Notes: generated by a model from the sequence alone, not told the origin. Counted from the stretch's first letter, positions 47,700 to 56,282 are shown. The stretch is 59,512 nucleotides of DNA from Pseudomonadota bacterium (GCA_029561145.1 JAKQJM010000026.1:1-59512); one strand, 5' to 3'. Translations and numbers: made by a program.

Positions 47700-49289
47700 G
47701 TGCCGACCCCGCTCCTGCTCGCCTGGAGCGGCGGAAAGGATTCCCTGATGGCACTGGATCGGTCGCCTGCCGATCCGGAATGGGCGGCAAGAGGCTTGCT
47801 GGCTACGCTGGATCGAACGGGCGACCGCGTGGCCATGCACGACGTGCGCGGCGATCTCCTGCGCGAGCAGGTCGATGCGCTTGGCTTCCCGCTGATCGAG
47901 ATGGCCATCGAGAGTTCCGCGTCGAACGTCGCCTACGAGTCCGCTCTGGGATCGGCACTCGACGAGGCACGCACACGAATACCGGGACTGGACCACATCG
48001 CGTTCGTCGATCTTTTCCTCGCCGAACTGCGCGCATGGCGCGAAGCATCGCTGGATCGAATCGGCTGGAACACCGTCTTTCCGCTCTGGCACACACCGAC
48101 CCGCGAACTGGCCGACGCGTTCATCGCGCCCGGTCATCGGGCACTGGTAACCACCGTCGACCTCGAACAATTGGATGGCGGGCACTGCGGGCGCGAATTC
48201 GATGCCAGTTTCCTGGCCGACCTGCCCGCTTCGATCGATCCGTGCGGTGAGAGCGGCGAATTCCACACGTTTTGCCACAACAGCCCCTTGTTCGACAGGC
48301 CGCTGGTGCTCGAACGCCGGGAAATGACGACACGAACGGGGCGATTCCACTACATCGATCTTCACTGCGCTGACCAGGCGCCGGAACTGCCCGGACGATC
48401 ACTGCATCCGTGCAGGAACACGCAACGTATATCGGATCATTGCAATTATCCCACGCGTGCGACCATGTCGAAGCACATCGCGAGCACTTCTCGCTGCACG
48501 CTCCACCGGGCGCTGTCCATTTGTTCATTGCTCGCTGGCCTGGCCATTTCGGGCCGTTGTGTCGCTCATGCGCCCATCGAGCACTACGAAGGCACCGCCT
48601 TCGATCCAGCGGGACGTGCGCTCTACACCGAATCGCACTGGAACCGTGGCAGCGCCGACGACAATACGCGCGTGATCCTTTTCAAGTGTCCCGATGGCAA
48701 GGCATTCGCGCGCAAGCACGTGGAAGATGCGGGCGAGGCGCAGGCGCCGCTGTTCGAGCTCGATGACCACCGCAGCGGCTATCGTGAAGGCGTGCGCAAG
48801 GCGGCGAACGGAAAGCGCGAAGTGTTCGTCCGCCGGAGCCGGGATCAGCCCGAGCAGACCGCCCTGATCGCATCGAAGCCTGGGCTTGTCATCGACGCGG
48901 GGTTTGATCGCTTCATCGTCAGGCATTGGGATGAACTCGTCGCGGGCGGCAAGCAGAGAGTGGAATTCCTCCTCCCGAGCAGGATGCGGACCTATTCGTT
49001 CGTTCTGAATCCGCTCGGTGCCGACTCGATCGACGGCCTCCCCGTACAGCGCTTCCGGCTCGAACTCGACGCATGGTTCGGTTTCGTCGTCCCTTCGATC
49101 GATGTGGCCTACGCCAGTGACACGAAGTTCATCCGCGAGTACGCGGGCGTCTCGAACATCCGCGACAACCGCGGCAGGAACCTCAGGGTGCGCATCGACT
49201 TTCCGCCCGCTTCCCGATCGAGCAATGCGAGTGCGCAGGATCTTGCCGCCGCCGAGACGATCCGTCTCGGCGGCGACTGCATGCTTTGA
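47700..49289 (+). CDS. PP-loop ATPase (Dph6-like) reading frame continuous with a downstream secreted protein
   Basis: This single uninterrupted frame of 529 residues looks like two genes joined. Residues 1-222 are an adenine-nucleotide alpha-hydrolase domain of the diphthine-ammonia ligase-like group, with PP-loop LLAWSGGKDSLMALD (6-20) and the family C-terminus DPCGESGEFHTF...FHYIDL. Residues about 223-255 are Cys/Arg/His-rich and look like translated leader. From residue 256 (ATG 48465) a complete signal peptide and a secreted protein follow. No stop codon separates them, although related single-domain proteins end near residue 225. GTG 47700 lies 7 nt after typA. Either the stop was lost, giving a fusion, or the sequence has an error here. 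Confidence 0.7.
   Translation: MPTPLLLAWSGGKDSLMALDRSPADPEWAARGLLATLDRTGDRVAMHDVRGDLLREQVDALGFPLIEMAIESSASNVAYESALGSALDEARTRIPGLDHIAFVDLFLAELRAWREASLDRIGWNTVFPLWHTPTRELADAFIAPGHRALVTTVDLEQLDGGHCGREFDASFLADLPASIDPCGESGEFHTFCHNSPLFDRPLVLERREMTTRTGRFHYIDLHCADQAPELPGRSLHPCRNTQRISDHCNYPTRATMSKHIASTSRCTLHRALSICSLLAGLAISGRCVAHAPIEHYEGTAFDPAGRALYTESHWNRGSADDNTRVILFKCPDGKAFARKHVEDAGEAQAPLFELDDHRSGYREGVRKAANGKREVFVRRSRDQPEQTALIASKPGLVIDAGFDRFIVRHWDELVAGGKQRVEFLLPSRMRTYSFVLNPLGADSIDGLPVQRFRLELDAWFGFVVPSIDVAYASDTKFIREYAGVSNIRDNRGRNLRVRIDFPPASRSSNASAQDLAAAETIRLGGDCML
48403..48433 (+). promoter_or_regulatory. Putative ECF sigma promoter, copy 1
   Basis: TGCATCCG (48403-48410), 15 nt, CGTATATC (48426-48433). 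All 16 bases and the spacing are identical to the element at 51214-51244. It lies 31 nt before ATG 48465 and inside the apparent read-through tail of the PP-loop gene. The CATCC -35 and CGTAT-like -10 fit ECF promoter style. Confidence 0.7.
48465..49289 (+). CDS. Secreted protein of unknown function, probable independent gene in the ECF regulon
   Basis: The 274-residue product starts MSKHIASTSRCTLHRALSIC, a signal peptide with the hydrophobic core LSICSLLAGLAISG and a probable cleavage after CVAHA. The mature domain is mixed alpha/beta with KCPDGKAFARKHVEDAG, LDAWFGFVVPSIDVAY and RIDFPPASRS; I recognise no named family. It is in frame with the PP-loop gene upstream, but its own signal peptide and the putative ECF promoter at 48403-48433 argue that it is a separate gene. 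The next genes are a DUF4345-like membrane protein, the ECF sigma factor and the anti-sigma factor. Translation initiation has no clear Shine-Dalgarno sequence. Confidence 0.7.
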   Translation: MSKHIASTSRCTLHRALSICSLLAGLAISGRCVAHAPIEHYEGTAFDPAGRALYTESHWNRGSADDNTRVILFKCPDGKAFARKHVEDAGEAQAPLFELDDHRSGYREGVRKAANGKREVFVRRSRDQPEQTALIASKPGLVIDAGFDRFIVRHWDELVAGGKQRVEFLLPSRMRTYSFVLNPLGADSIDGLPVQRFRLELDAWFGFVVPSIDVAYASDTKFIREYAGVSNIRDNRGRNLRVRIDFPPASRSSNASAQDLAAAETIRLGGDCML

Positions 49290-49345
49290 TCCAGCTCGGT
49301 CGATGATGTCTACTCCGTTTCCTAACAAGCCGATGGAAGCCCGCC

Positions 49346-49723
49346 ATGACCGCCGCCTATCTCTGGATCAACGCCGTGCTCTATGCCCTGTTGGCCATCT
49401 GGTGCACATTGATGCCGGCAAGGACCTCGCAGTCGATCGGCTTCCTCGAGTTGTCGAGTTCAGGCCAGTCCGAGTACGCCGTGATCTACGGGGGCATGCA
49501 GTTTGGCTTCGCCTTCCTGTTCGCCTGGTCCGCCATGAGCGGGAACCATCGATTCGGCCTGGTCTTCTCGCTGGCCATCTACGTGCCGATCCTGCTGTTC
49601 AGGATTGTCAGCGTGGTGCGCTACTGGCCGGTTTCCACGACCACCCTCGCCACGGGCACACTCGAAATCGTGCTGACGGCATGCGCCATCCTGCTCTGGC
49701 TCGGTTCCCGCACGATCGACTGA
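49346..49723 (+). CDS. Small membrane protein, DUF4345-like
   Basis: The 125-residue product has four predicted membrane helices (about 4-24, 44-66, 72-92 and 98-120), with MQFGFAFLFAWSAMSGNHRFG between helices two and three. The layout fits DUF4345-type proteins; the assignment is tentative. It lies 56 nt after the secreted protein gene and 71 nt before the sigma factor gene, all on one strand, so it is probably part of the same transcript. It could sense or respond to membrane stress, but nothing in the sequence shows this directly. Confidence 0.75.
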   Translation: MTAAYLWINAVLYALLAIWCTLMPARTSQSIGFLELSSSGQSEYAVIYGGMQFGFAFLFAWSAMSGNHRFGLVFSLAIYVPILLFRIVSVVRYWPVSTTTLATGTLEIVLTACAILLWLGSRTID

Positions 49724-49794
49724 TCAGGAATGGTGAAAGACCGCGGAATCTTGTACGGTCTGAAACAACTGGCGAATCGAATCCGGGGTTGTCC

Positions 49795-50358
49795 GTGGCT
49801 GAGGCTGAATCACGTCCAGAAAGCAGCGACAGGCTGAACGACGTGCTGCTCGCCGTGGCTGGCGGTGACAGCGCAGCCTTCGAGAATCTCTACCGTACAA
49901 CTTCCGCGAAACTCTTCGGCATCTGCCTGCGCGTCCTTCCGCAGCGGGCCGAAGCCGAGGAGGTGCTGCAGGAAGTCTTCCTCGGCATCTGGCGCAAGGC
50001 CGGGCAGTTCGATGCGACTCGTGCGAGTGCCATGACCTGGCTGTCGATGATGACTCGGAACAAGGCGATCGATCGCTTGCGCGCCAACGCCAGTGCGCGT
50101 GCGCAGACGCCGATCGAGCTCGACGAGATCGAGGACGCTTCGACCGCCAGCGAGGTCGCCGAGATCGCGCAGGACAGGGAGCGCATCAACGCCTGCCTCG
50201 ATGAACTTGATGCGCCGCGACGCCAACTCGTCCGCGTCGCTTTTTTTGAAGGGGCCAGCTATGAAGAACTCGCGGAACGCAGCGGCAACCCCCTCGGCAC
50301 CGTGAAGAGCTGGATTCGTCGCAGCCTGATCAAGCTGAAAGCCTGCCTCGAGCGATGA
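49795..50358 (+). CDS. ECF RNA polymerase sigma factor
   Basis: The 187-residue product has sigma region 2 (about 15-85; AAFENLYRTTSAKLFGICLRVL, EEVLQEVFLGIWRK and the DNA-melting segment MTWLSMMTRNKAIDRLR) and region 4 (about 125-185; SYEELAERSGNPLGTVKSWIRRSLIKLKACL, a helix-turn-helix). Regions 1.1 and 3 are absent, as in ECF factors. The partner with an RskA-like anti-sigma domain points to the SigK/RskA-type ECF groups, whose promoters have a CATCC-like -35, in keeping with the elements found here. GTG 49795 is the preferred start; TTG 49789 is possible. The anti-sigma gene overlaps its stop by 4 nt. Confidence 0.9.
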   Translation: MAEAESRPESSDRLNDVLLAVAGGDSAAFENLYRTTSAKLFGICLRVLPQRAEAEEVLQEVFLGIWRKAGQFDATRASAMTWLSMMTRNKAIDRLRANASARAQTPIELDEIEDASTASEVAEIAQDRERINACLDELDAPRRQLVRVAFFEGASYEELAERSGNPLGTVKSWIRRSLIKLKACLER

Positions 50359-51077
50359 ACACGATCGATACGCGAAACGATCCTCCTCCGGGCGACATGG
50401 CCGCGGAATACGTGCTCGGCGTACTCGATGCACGAGAGCGACGCGCGGCCGAATCACGCATTGCCAGCGACAACGGCTTTGCGCGTGAAGTCGCTTTCTG
50501 GGAGTCTCGCTTCATGCCGTTGATGACCGAGATCTCGGCGGTGCCGGTCCCTGACTACGTCTGGACGCGGATCCGTTCCGCACTCGATCTCGCGCCGACA
50601 AGGCGGGGCCAGCAACAGCAATCCGGAATATGGGGAAGCCTCGCGTTCTGGCGCTGGATTGCCACGGCGGCATCTGCTGCGGCAGTGGCTTGCGCAATCC
50701 TCCTGTTCAACCCACCGACCACGGTGGAGCCGGTCGCTTCACTACCGATGGTCTCGACGCTTGCCGACGACAGCGGCGTTCCCGGGTTCGTCGCGATCGT
50801 CGATCGCTCCCGGGCCAGCATGACGATCACACCCCTGACCAGCGCACCTGTCGATGGCCGTGCCCACGAGCTCTGGCTGATCCCGGAAGGCCGGGCACCC
50901 GTCTCGCTCGGATTGCTCGACGCATCGCGCGCGCAGATCGTCAGGATTCCGGATCCGCTGCTTGTCGACGTCCGCAGCGGCGCGTTGTTCGCAGTCACGC
51001 TCGAATCACCCGAAGGCGCGCCGCATGCGGCACCCGCCGGGCCAATCGTCGCCAAGGGCGGAGTCGCCTCGCTGTAG
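50355..51077 (+). CDS. Anti-sigma factor, RskA-like
   Basis: The 240-residue product has a cytoplasmic anti-sigma domain (about 12-70; AAEYVLGVLDARERRAAESRIASD), a single membrane helix (about 96-117) and a periplasmic beta-rich RskA domain (about 130-240; RAHELWLIPEGRAPVSLGLLD). Its N-terminal helix lacks the HxxxCxxC zinc motif of ChrR/ZAS proteins, so it is not a ChrR-type sensor. It should hold the upstream sigma factor inactive until its periplasmic part is modified or proteolysed. The ATG overlaps the sigma stop, giving matched synthesis. Confidence 0.88.
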   Translation: MNTIDTRNDPPPGDMAAEYVLGVLDARERRAAESRIASDNGFAREVAFWESRFMPLMTEISAVPVPDYVWTRIRSALDLAPTRRGQQQQSGIWGSLAFWRWIATAASAAAVACAILLFNPPTTVEPVASLPMVSTLADDSGVPGFVAIVDRSRASMTITPLTSAPVDGRAHELWLIPEGRAPVSLGLLDASRAQIVRIPDPLLVDVRSGALFAVTLESPEGAPHAAPAGPIVAKGGVASL

Positions 51078-51213
51078 CAGCGATCAGGATCGCGACCTGG
51101 ATGTCGACACCACATGCCCGATCCACCTGAGCAAAGTTCCAATGCGATGAACGTGCTCGCCCGTTGGTGGGCATTGCATCGGCCGACTCCGAAGGGAGTC
51201 CTTCAGATCGACA

Positions 51214-51244
51214 TGCATCCGACGATCCTCGGGACACGTATATC
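51214..51244 (+). promoter_or_regulatory. Putative ECF sigma promoter, copy 2, for the lipid-modification operon
   Basis: TGCATCCG (51214-51221), 15 nt, CGTATATC (51237-51244), identical to the copy at 48403-48433. The spacer sequences differ while the two boxes do not. It lies 33 nt before ATG 51278 of the desaturase. Nothing else stands out in the 200-nt gap after the anti-sigma gene. Confidence 0.7.
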
Positions 51245-51277
51245 AGGACAGAATTACGGATCCGGACTTCCTGCCTG

Positions 51278-52243
51278 ATGTCGATCGAGCCCAGCAAGCC
51301 ATCCATGCCTGACTCGCAGAGCCGGATCGCGCGTACCTTGCGTCGCTGGTTCGACACCTCCGACGACGCGCCGCTCAATGACGATGCCGATCGCATCGAC
51401 TGGCTGCGCACGATTCCGTTCATCGCCATGCACGTGGCATGTTTCGCCGTGATCTGGGTCGGGTTTTCGTGGATCGCCCTGGTCGTCGCCAGCCTCCTCT
51501 ATGCCGTGCGCATGTTCGCCCTGACCGGCTTCTACCATCGCTACTTCGCGCATCGCGCATTCCGCACTTCACGCCCTGTGCAATTCTTCTTCGCCGCGAT
51601 TGGCGCGATGTGCGTGCAGCGCGGTCCGCTCTGGTGGGCGGCGCATCATCGTCATCATCATCGGCACACCGATACGCCTGAAGACATGCATTCGCCTCGC
51701 CAGCACGGATTCCTGCGCGCACACATGGGCTGGTTCCTGACACCGCGCGGCTTTCGCACGAACTGGGATGCGATCCCTGACCTGAGGGGATTGCCGGAAT
51801 TGCGCCTGCTCGATCGATTCGATCTGCTGATGCCGATCCTGCTGGCGACCGGCCTTTACTTTCTTGGCGACTGGCTTGGCATTTCCCATCCGGAACTCGG
51901 CACGAGCGGCGCGCAGATCCTGGTCTGGGGGTTTTTTGTTTCGACGGTCGTGCTGTTCCACGCCACAGTCACGATCAATTCGCTGGCCCATCAGTTCGGC
52001 ACGCGCAGGTTCGAGACGCGCGACGACAGCCGCAACAACTGGATGCTGGCCCTGATCACATTCGGCGAAGGCTGGCACAACAACCATCACCATTTCCCCG
52101 GCTCCGCACGGCAGGGATTCCGCTGGTGGGAGATCGACCTGACCTGGTACGGCCTCAAACTGCTGGCCGCAGTCGGTCTGGTCCGTGAACTCAAGCCCGT
52201 CCCGGTGGCATTGCTCCTGCGGCGCCCAGCGAGAACTGCGTGA
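51278..52243 (+). CDS. Membrane fatty acid desaturase (acyl-CoA delta-9 type)
   Basis: The 321-residue product has four or so membrane helices and the three histidine boxes of the di-iron desaturases: HRYFAH (about 88-93), HHRHHHRHTD (about 125-134) and EGWHNNHHHFPGSARQGF (about 264-281). It should introduce a double bond into a saturated acyl chain using O2 and a reductant. ATG 51278 is chosen over a longer open frame because it follows the putative ECF promoter at the right distance; Met10 is an alternative. Its stop overlaps the next start by 1 nt, the first link of a seven-gene operon. Confidence 0.9.
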   Translation: MSIEPSKPSMPDSQSRIARTLRRWFDTSDDAPLNDDADRIDWLRTIPFIAMHVACFAVIWVGFSWIALVVASLLYAVRMFALTGFYHRYFAHRAFRTSRPVQFFFAAIGAMCVQRGPLWWAAHHRHHHRHTDTPEDMHSPRQHGFLRAHMGWFLTPRGFRTNWDAIPDLRGLPELRLLDRFDLLMPILLATGLYFLGDWLGISHPELGTSGAQILVWGFFVSTVVLFHATVTINSLAHQFGTRRFETRDDSRNNWMLALITFGEGWHNNHHHFPGSARQGFRWWEIDLTWYGLKLLAAVGLVRELKPVPVALLLRRPARTA

Positions 52244-53487
52244 TGCGAATTGCCGTGATCGGATCAGGAATCGCAGGACTCGGCAGCGCGTGGATGCTTT
52301 CCCGAACACATGAGGTCGTGCTGTTCGAGAAGAACAAGACTCCTGGCGGACATACCGACACCCACGATATTCATCTGGGTGGGCAACGCCACGCGGTCGA
52401 CACGGGCTTCATCGTTTTCAATCATGAGCACTATCCGCTGCTGACCCGATTGTTCGCCGAGCTGGGCGTGCAGACCCAACCCACTACCATGAGCTTCTCC
52501 GCTCATGAGGAGGGTTCCGGCCTCGAATACAACGCCGGCAGCCTGGCCGGATTGTTCTGCCAGCCGCGCAACCTGACCAGTCCGCGTTTCTGGCGCATGC
52601 TCCGCGATCTGCGTCGCTTCTATCACGAAGCGCCGGAGCTGCTGTGCCAGACACCGCCCGGACCGACGCTCGGCGAGTATCTGCAATCGAACCGGTATTC
52701 GCCCGCATTCCGTGATTTCCATCTCGTGCCGATGGCATCGGCACTCTGGTCGTCGCCGTCGCGAGGTATCCTCGAATTCCCTGCCATTGAACTCGTTCGC
52801 TTCATGGCCAACCACCATATGCTGCAGATCAGCGGGCGGCCGGAATGGCGTGTCGTCAGCGGCGGATCGCAGCGCTACGTCGATGCCATGCGCAGGCGCT
52901 GGAACGTCGAGGAACGCCTCGACTGCCCTGTCCGCAGCGTGCGTCGACACCTGGCTCAGGTCAATGTGCACAGTGCCGCCGGCATCGAACCATTCGACCA
53001 GGTCGTCCTGGCCTGCCATTCCGACGATGCACTTGCCTTGCTCGGCGATGCAAGCGAGACCGAGCGCGCGATCCTGGGCGACCTTGGCTATCAGGACAAT
53101 GATGTCGTCCTGCATACCGACGCCGGTGTCCTTCCTGTGCATCGCCGCGCATGGGCAGCGTGGAATGCATACATTCCCGCCGATCATGATGCCCCGTGCT
53201 CGGTCAGTTACTGGATGAACGCCTTGCAGTCGATTGAGTCGAGTGAGCCGCTGATCGTCAGCCTCAATCGCAGCCAGCAGATCTCTCCCGAAAGGATCCT
53301 GCGTCGCATGACCTATCGCCACCCCGTGCAGACCCTGGCTTCGGCAACCGCACGTCGGCGCAAGACCGAAATCCAGGGCAAGCGCGGAATCTGGTTTGCC
53401 GGCGCCTATTGGGGATACGGTTTCCACGAAGACGGCTTGCGCAGCGCGATCGAGATCGCGGATGCATTGGGAGCCAATAGCGCATGA
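52243..53487 (+). CDS. FAD-dependent oxidoreductase, flavin amine oxidase-like
   Basis: The 414-residue product has an N-terminal dinucleotide fold (AVIGSGIAGLGSAWML, residues 4-19, followed by LFEKNKTPGGHTDTH, which ends in the FAD-binding motif) and a C-terminal FAD segment WFAGAYWGYGFHEDGLRSAIEIAD. It belongs to the group encoded next to DUF1365 and cyclopropane-synthase-like genes, several of which act on methylated or unsaturated acyl chains. Start choice: ATG 52243 overlaps the desaturase stop by 1 nt; the GTG 3 nt earlier is equally open. DUF1365 starts 4 nt before its end. Confidence 0.9.
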   Translation: MRIAVIGSGIAGLGSAWMLSRTHEVVLFEKNKTPGGHTDTHDIHLGGQRHAVDTGFIVFNHEHYPLLTRLFAELGVQTQPTTMSFSAHEEGSGLEYNAGSLAGLFCQPRNLTSPRFWRMLRDLRRFYHEAPELLCQTPPGPTLGEYLQSNRYSPAFRDFHLVPMASALWSSPSRGILEFPAIELVRFMANHHMLQISGRPEWRVVSGGSQRYVDAMRRRWNVEERLDCPVRSVRRHLAQVNVHSAAGIEPFDQVVLACHSDDALALLGDASETERAILGDLGYQDNDVVLHTDAGVLPVHRRAWAAWNAYIPADHDAPCSVSYWMNALQSIESSEPLIVSLNRSQQISPERILRRMTYRHPVQTLASATARRRKTEIQGKRGIWFAGAYWGYGFHEDGLRSAIEIADALGANSA

Positions 53488-54362
53488 CACGACTCGCTGC
53501 CCCGCACATCCGAAACGCTGCGGCACACCCTCTCGGCGAAGGCGCCTCTACGACGGAGAATGCGGTGTCTCACGGATCGAGCACGCACGAACTCGCCAGC
53601 GCCATCTATGCAGGCAAGGTGCAGCATCGTCGGCATGCGCCACATGCGCATGCATTCTCGTATCGCACAGCCATGCTGTACCTCGACCTCGCCGAGCTGG
53701 ACAGGGTCTTTGCAAGACGCTGGCTCTGGTCAAGCCGGGCCCGCAACCTCGCCGAGTTCCGTCGCAGCGACTATCTCGGCGACTCCAGGCAATCGCTCGA
53801 CGACGCAGTGCGCATGCGCGTCGCCGACGCGATCGGCCGTGCGCCGGAAGGCCCGATACGCCTGCTCACGCATCTTCGCTACTTCGGCCACAGCTTCAAT
53901 CCGGTCAGCTTCTACTACTGTTTCGAGGCCGACGGAAAGACGCTCGATGTCGTCGTCGCCGAGATCACGAATACGCCGTGGAAGGAGCGGCACGCCTACA
54001 TCCTCCCGGTTGCGACAGCGGAGCATCACGGCATCTCGATGTCATGGCATTTCGCCAAGGCATTCCATGTATCGCCATTCATGGCGATGCAGCACGACTA
54101 CAGATGGCGGCTGATAGCGCCGGGCAAGTCCCTGCTCATCCACATGGACGTGCTGGATCGCAGTCCCGACTGCCGCCGCAGGTTTGACGCCACGCTGGCC
54201 CTGACACGCCAGTCGATCACCGCCGCGAACCTCGCCCGGATCCTGTTGCGTTTTCCTCTGATGACGACACGGATTGTCGGCGCGATTCATTGGCAGGCGC
54301 TGCGTCTGTGGTTGCGCGGCAACCCCGTCCACGATCATCCAGACAACAACAAGGCTGCCTGA
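53484..54362 (+). CDS. DUF1365 family protein
   Basis: The 292-residue product carries the family hallmark LRYFGHSFNPVSFYYCFE (about 131-148) and NTPWKERHAYIL (about 163-174), then HVSPFMAMQHDYRWR. DUF1365 proteins occur almost only beside flavin amine oxidase-like and cyclopropane-synthase-like genes; I know of no proven reaction. The first 30 residues are a poorly conserved, hydrophilic extension, so a later start cannot be excluded, though ATG 53484 gives the 4-nt overlap typical of this operon. The methyltransferase gene begins 2 nt after the stop. Confidence 0.9.
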   Translation: MTRLAAPHIRNAAAHPLGEGASTTENAVSHGSSTHELASAIYAGKVQHRRHAPHAHAFSYRTAMLYLDLAELDRVFARRWLWSSRARNLAEFRRSDYLGDSRQSLDDAVRMRVADAIGRAPEGPIRLLTHLRYFGHSFNPVSFYYCFEADGKTLDVVVAEITNTPWKERHAYILPVATAEHHGISMSWHFAKAFHVSPFMAMQHDYRWRLIAPGKSLLIHMDVLDRSPDCRRRFDATLALTRQSITAANLARILLRFPLMTTRIVGAIHWQALRLWLRGNPVHDHPDNNKAA

Positions 54363-54364
54363 GC

Positions 54365-55657
54365 ATGAACACCCGCGACATCACGACTTCCGATTCTTCG
54401 GAGATCCTGGCAGGGGCTGCGCGTAGCGATGCCCCGCTGCTCGATCGCATGCTGCGCAAACGCATGCTCGACATGCTCAGGGGTTTGCGCGATTGCCGCA
54501 TCACGATCGAGGAGGGCAACGGGACACACGTGCTCGGTACTCCGGCGGGCATGGCCAGTGACACCCTTGTCGCGCATGTCCGCATCCATGACTCTTCGTT
54601 CTACCGCCAGGTCGGCTTGTACGGCAGTGTCGGCGCTGGCGAAGCCTACATGGACGGCCTCTGGGACTGCGACGATCTGGTCGTGCTGACGAGGATCCTC
54701 GTGCGCAATCGCGATCGTCTTGATGCGATGGAGGGTGGCGTTGCGCGGATCGGCTGCGGCCTCCTGCGTGCATGGGGCGCGCTGATGCGGAACACGCGCA
54801 AGGGCAGTCGTCGCAACATCGCTGCGCACTACGATCTTGGCAACGACCTATTCAAATTGTTCCTCGACGACAATCTCATGTACTCGTCGGCAATCTATGA
54901 AAGCGAAGACGAAACCATCGACGTGGCATCGGCACGCAAGCTCGATCGCATCTGCCGGAAGCTACAGCTCGGCCCGCAGCATCATGTGCTCGAAATCGGC
55001 ACTGGCTGGGGGGGATTTGCCCTGCATGCGGCTACACATTCCGGTTGCCGGGTCACGACGACGACGATTTCGCGCGAACAGCATGATCTCGCCCGAAAGC
55101 GCATCGATGCGGCTGGCCTGAGCGACCGCGTGACCCTCCTGCTGGAGGACTATCGCGACCTCAAGGGCAGCTATGACCGCGTCGTTTCGATCGAGATGAT
55201 CGAAGCGATTGGCCACCAGTACCTCGATTCCTATTTCCGCACCGTCAATCGCCTGCTGAAGCCCGATGGCATGGCCTTGATCCAGGCGATCACGATCGAG
55301 GATCATCGCTACAAGCAGGCCCTCAAAGCGGTCGATTTCATCAAGCGCCACATCTTTCCCGGGAGCTTCATCCCCTCGATCAGCGTGATGGGCAGTGCGA
55401 TCGGGCGCAACAGCGACATGAAGCTCTACAACCTGGAAGACATTGGGCCGAGCTATGCGCTGACCCTGCGCGCCTGGCGCACACGCTTCCTCGATCGCAT
55501 CAGCGACGTGCGCGCCCTCGGCTATCCGGAGCGCTTCATCCGCATGTGGGTTTTCTACCTGACCTACTGCGAGGGTGGCTTCCTCGAGCGCTCGATCGGT
55601 GATGTACAGATGCTGTTGTGCAAACCCGCGGCGCGTCCCCGGCAATATGCGCCGTGA
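54365..55657 (+). CDS. Cyclopropane-synthase-like SAM methyltransferase with an altered active site
   Basis: The 430-residue product has an N-terminal helical lipid-binding region (about 1-145) and a SAM-binding Rossmann domain with VLEIGTGWGGFALHAA (about 206-221), then RVTTTTISREQ. Compared with E. coli Cfa, the bicarbonate-site cysteine (Cys139) is Ser175 in MYSSAIY, and the histidine equivalent to His266 is Gln307 in ALIQAI. Glu280 is kept, but the following His is Ala281. Such a site fits a group that methylates unsaturated chains without forming a cyclopropane, as in methyl-branched or furan fatty acid pathways; that is inference. ATG 54365 follows the DUF1365 stop by 2 nt. Confidence 0.9.
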   Translation: MNTRDITTSDSSEILAGAARSDAPLLDRMLRKRMLDMLRGLRDCRITIEEGNGTHVLGTPAGMASDTLVAHVRIHDSSFYRQVGLYGSVGAGEAYMDGLWDCDDLVVLTRILVRNRDRLDAMEGGVARIGCGLLRAWGALMRNTRKGSRRNIAAHYDLGNDLFKLFLDDNLMYSSAIYESEDETIDVASARKLDRICRKLQLGPQHHVLEIGTGWGGFALHAATHSGCRVTTTTISREQHDLARKRIDAAGLSDRVTLLLEDYRDLKGSYDRVVSIEMIEAIGHQYLDSYFRTVNRLLKPDGMALIQAITIEDHRYKQALKAVDFIKRHIFPGSFIPSISVMGSAIGRNSDMKLYNLEDIGPSYALTLRAWRTRFLDRISDVRALGYPERFIRMWVFYLTYCEGGFLERSIGDVQMLLCKPAARPRQYAP

Positions 55658-55727
55658 TCGACATGACCCCTGTTACAACGACGCCTGTTCTCATGCAGAT
55701 TCCACGCACCGGCCGAGTGCAAACGGC

Positions 55728-56282
55728 ATGAGGAACGCAATCAACTTCGTCGCTTTCCAGCTGGTCTGGTTCGCTGCGGTCGGCGGCGCGGCACATTCGC
55801 TCTGGTGGGCGGGGCCTGCGGCGTTCCTGTTTTTTGCCGCTTATCACCTGCGTCGTGGAGTGCGCGCACGCGGCGATCTCAGGTTGATGGTGCTGGCTCT
55901 TGGACTCGGTTTCGTCACGGACACGCTGATGGCGGCTACCGGCATGTCGAGCTATTCCTCCGCGGTCCCGCCCGCGCCGCTCGCACCGCTCTGGATACTT
56001 TCGTTGTGGGCAGGATTCGCCTTCACCCTCAATCATTCGATGCACTGGCTGACGGCACGCCCGCTGCTCGTATCTCCGCTCGCCGCGATCCTCGGACCAC
56101 TGTCCTACTACGGCGCCAGTCGCGTATGGGGCGCCGTCACGATCACGGCGCCGCTGATGCATGCTGTCGGCCTATTGGGCCTGTGCTGGTTGCTCTCGAT
56201 GGCCGTGCTGAGTCTTGCCGCACGACGTTTCGCGCGCGCTCCCGATGATTCCGTTGCAATGCCTTTGATGAGGTCGCCATGA
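55728..56282 (+). CDS. DUF2878 family membrane protein
   Basis: The 184-residue product is almost entirely hydrophobic, with about six membrane helices and the conserved-looking turn LWILSLWAGFAFTLNHSMHWL (about 96-116). DUF2878 proteins accompany DUF1365 and cyclopropane-synthase-like genes in proteobacteria; their role is unknown to me. ATG 55728 is chosen because the first helix starts there; the upstream open frame lies inside the previous gene's end. A 70-nt gap precedes it, and the next gene overlaps by 4 nt. Confidence 0.88.
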   Translation: MRNAINFVAFQLVWFAAVGGAAHSLWWAGPAAFLFFAAYHLRRGVRARGDLRLMVLALGLGFVTDTLMAATGMSSYSSAVPPAPLAPLWILSLWAGFAFTLNHSMHWLTARPLLVSPLAAILGPLSYYGASRVWGAVTITAPLMHAVGLLGLCWLLSMAVLSLAARRFARAPDDSVAMPLMRSP

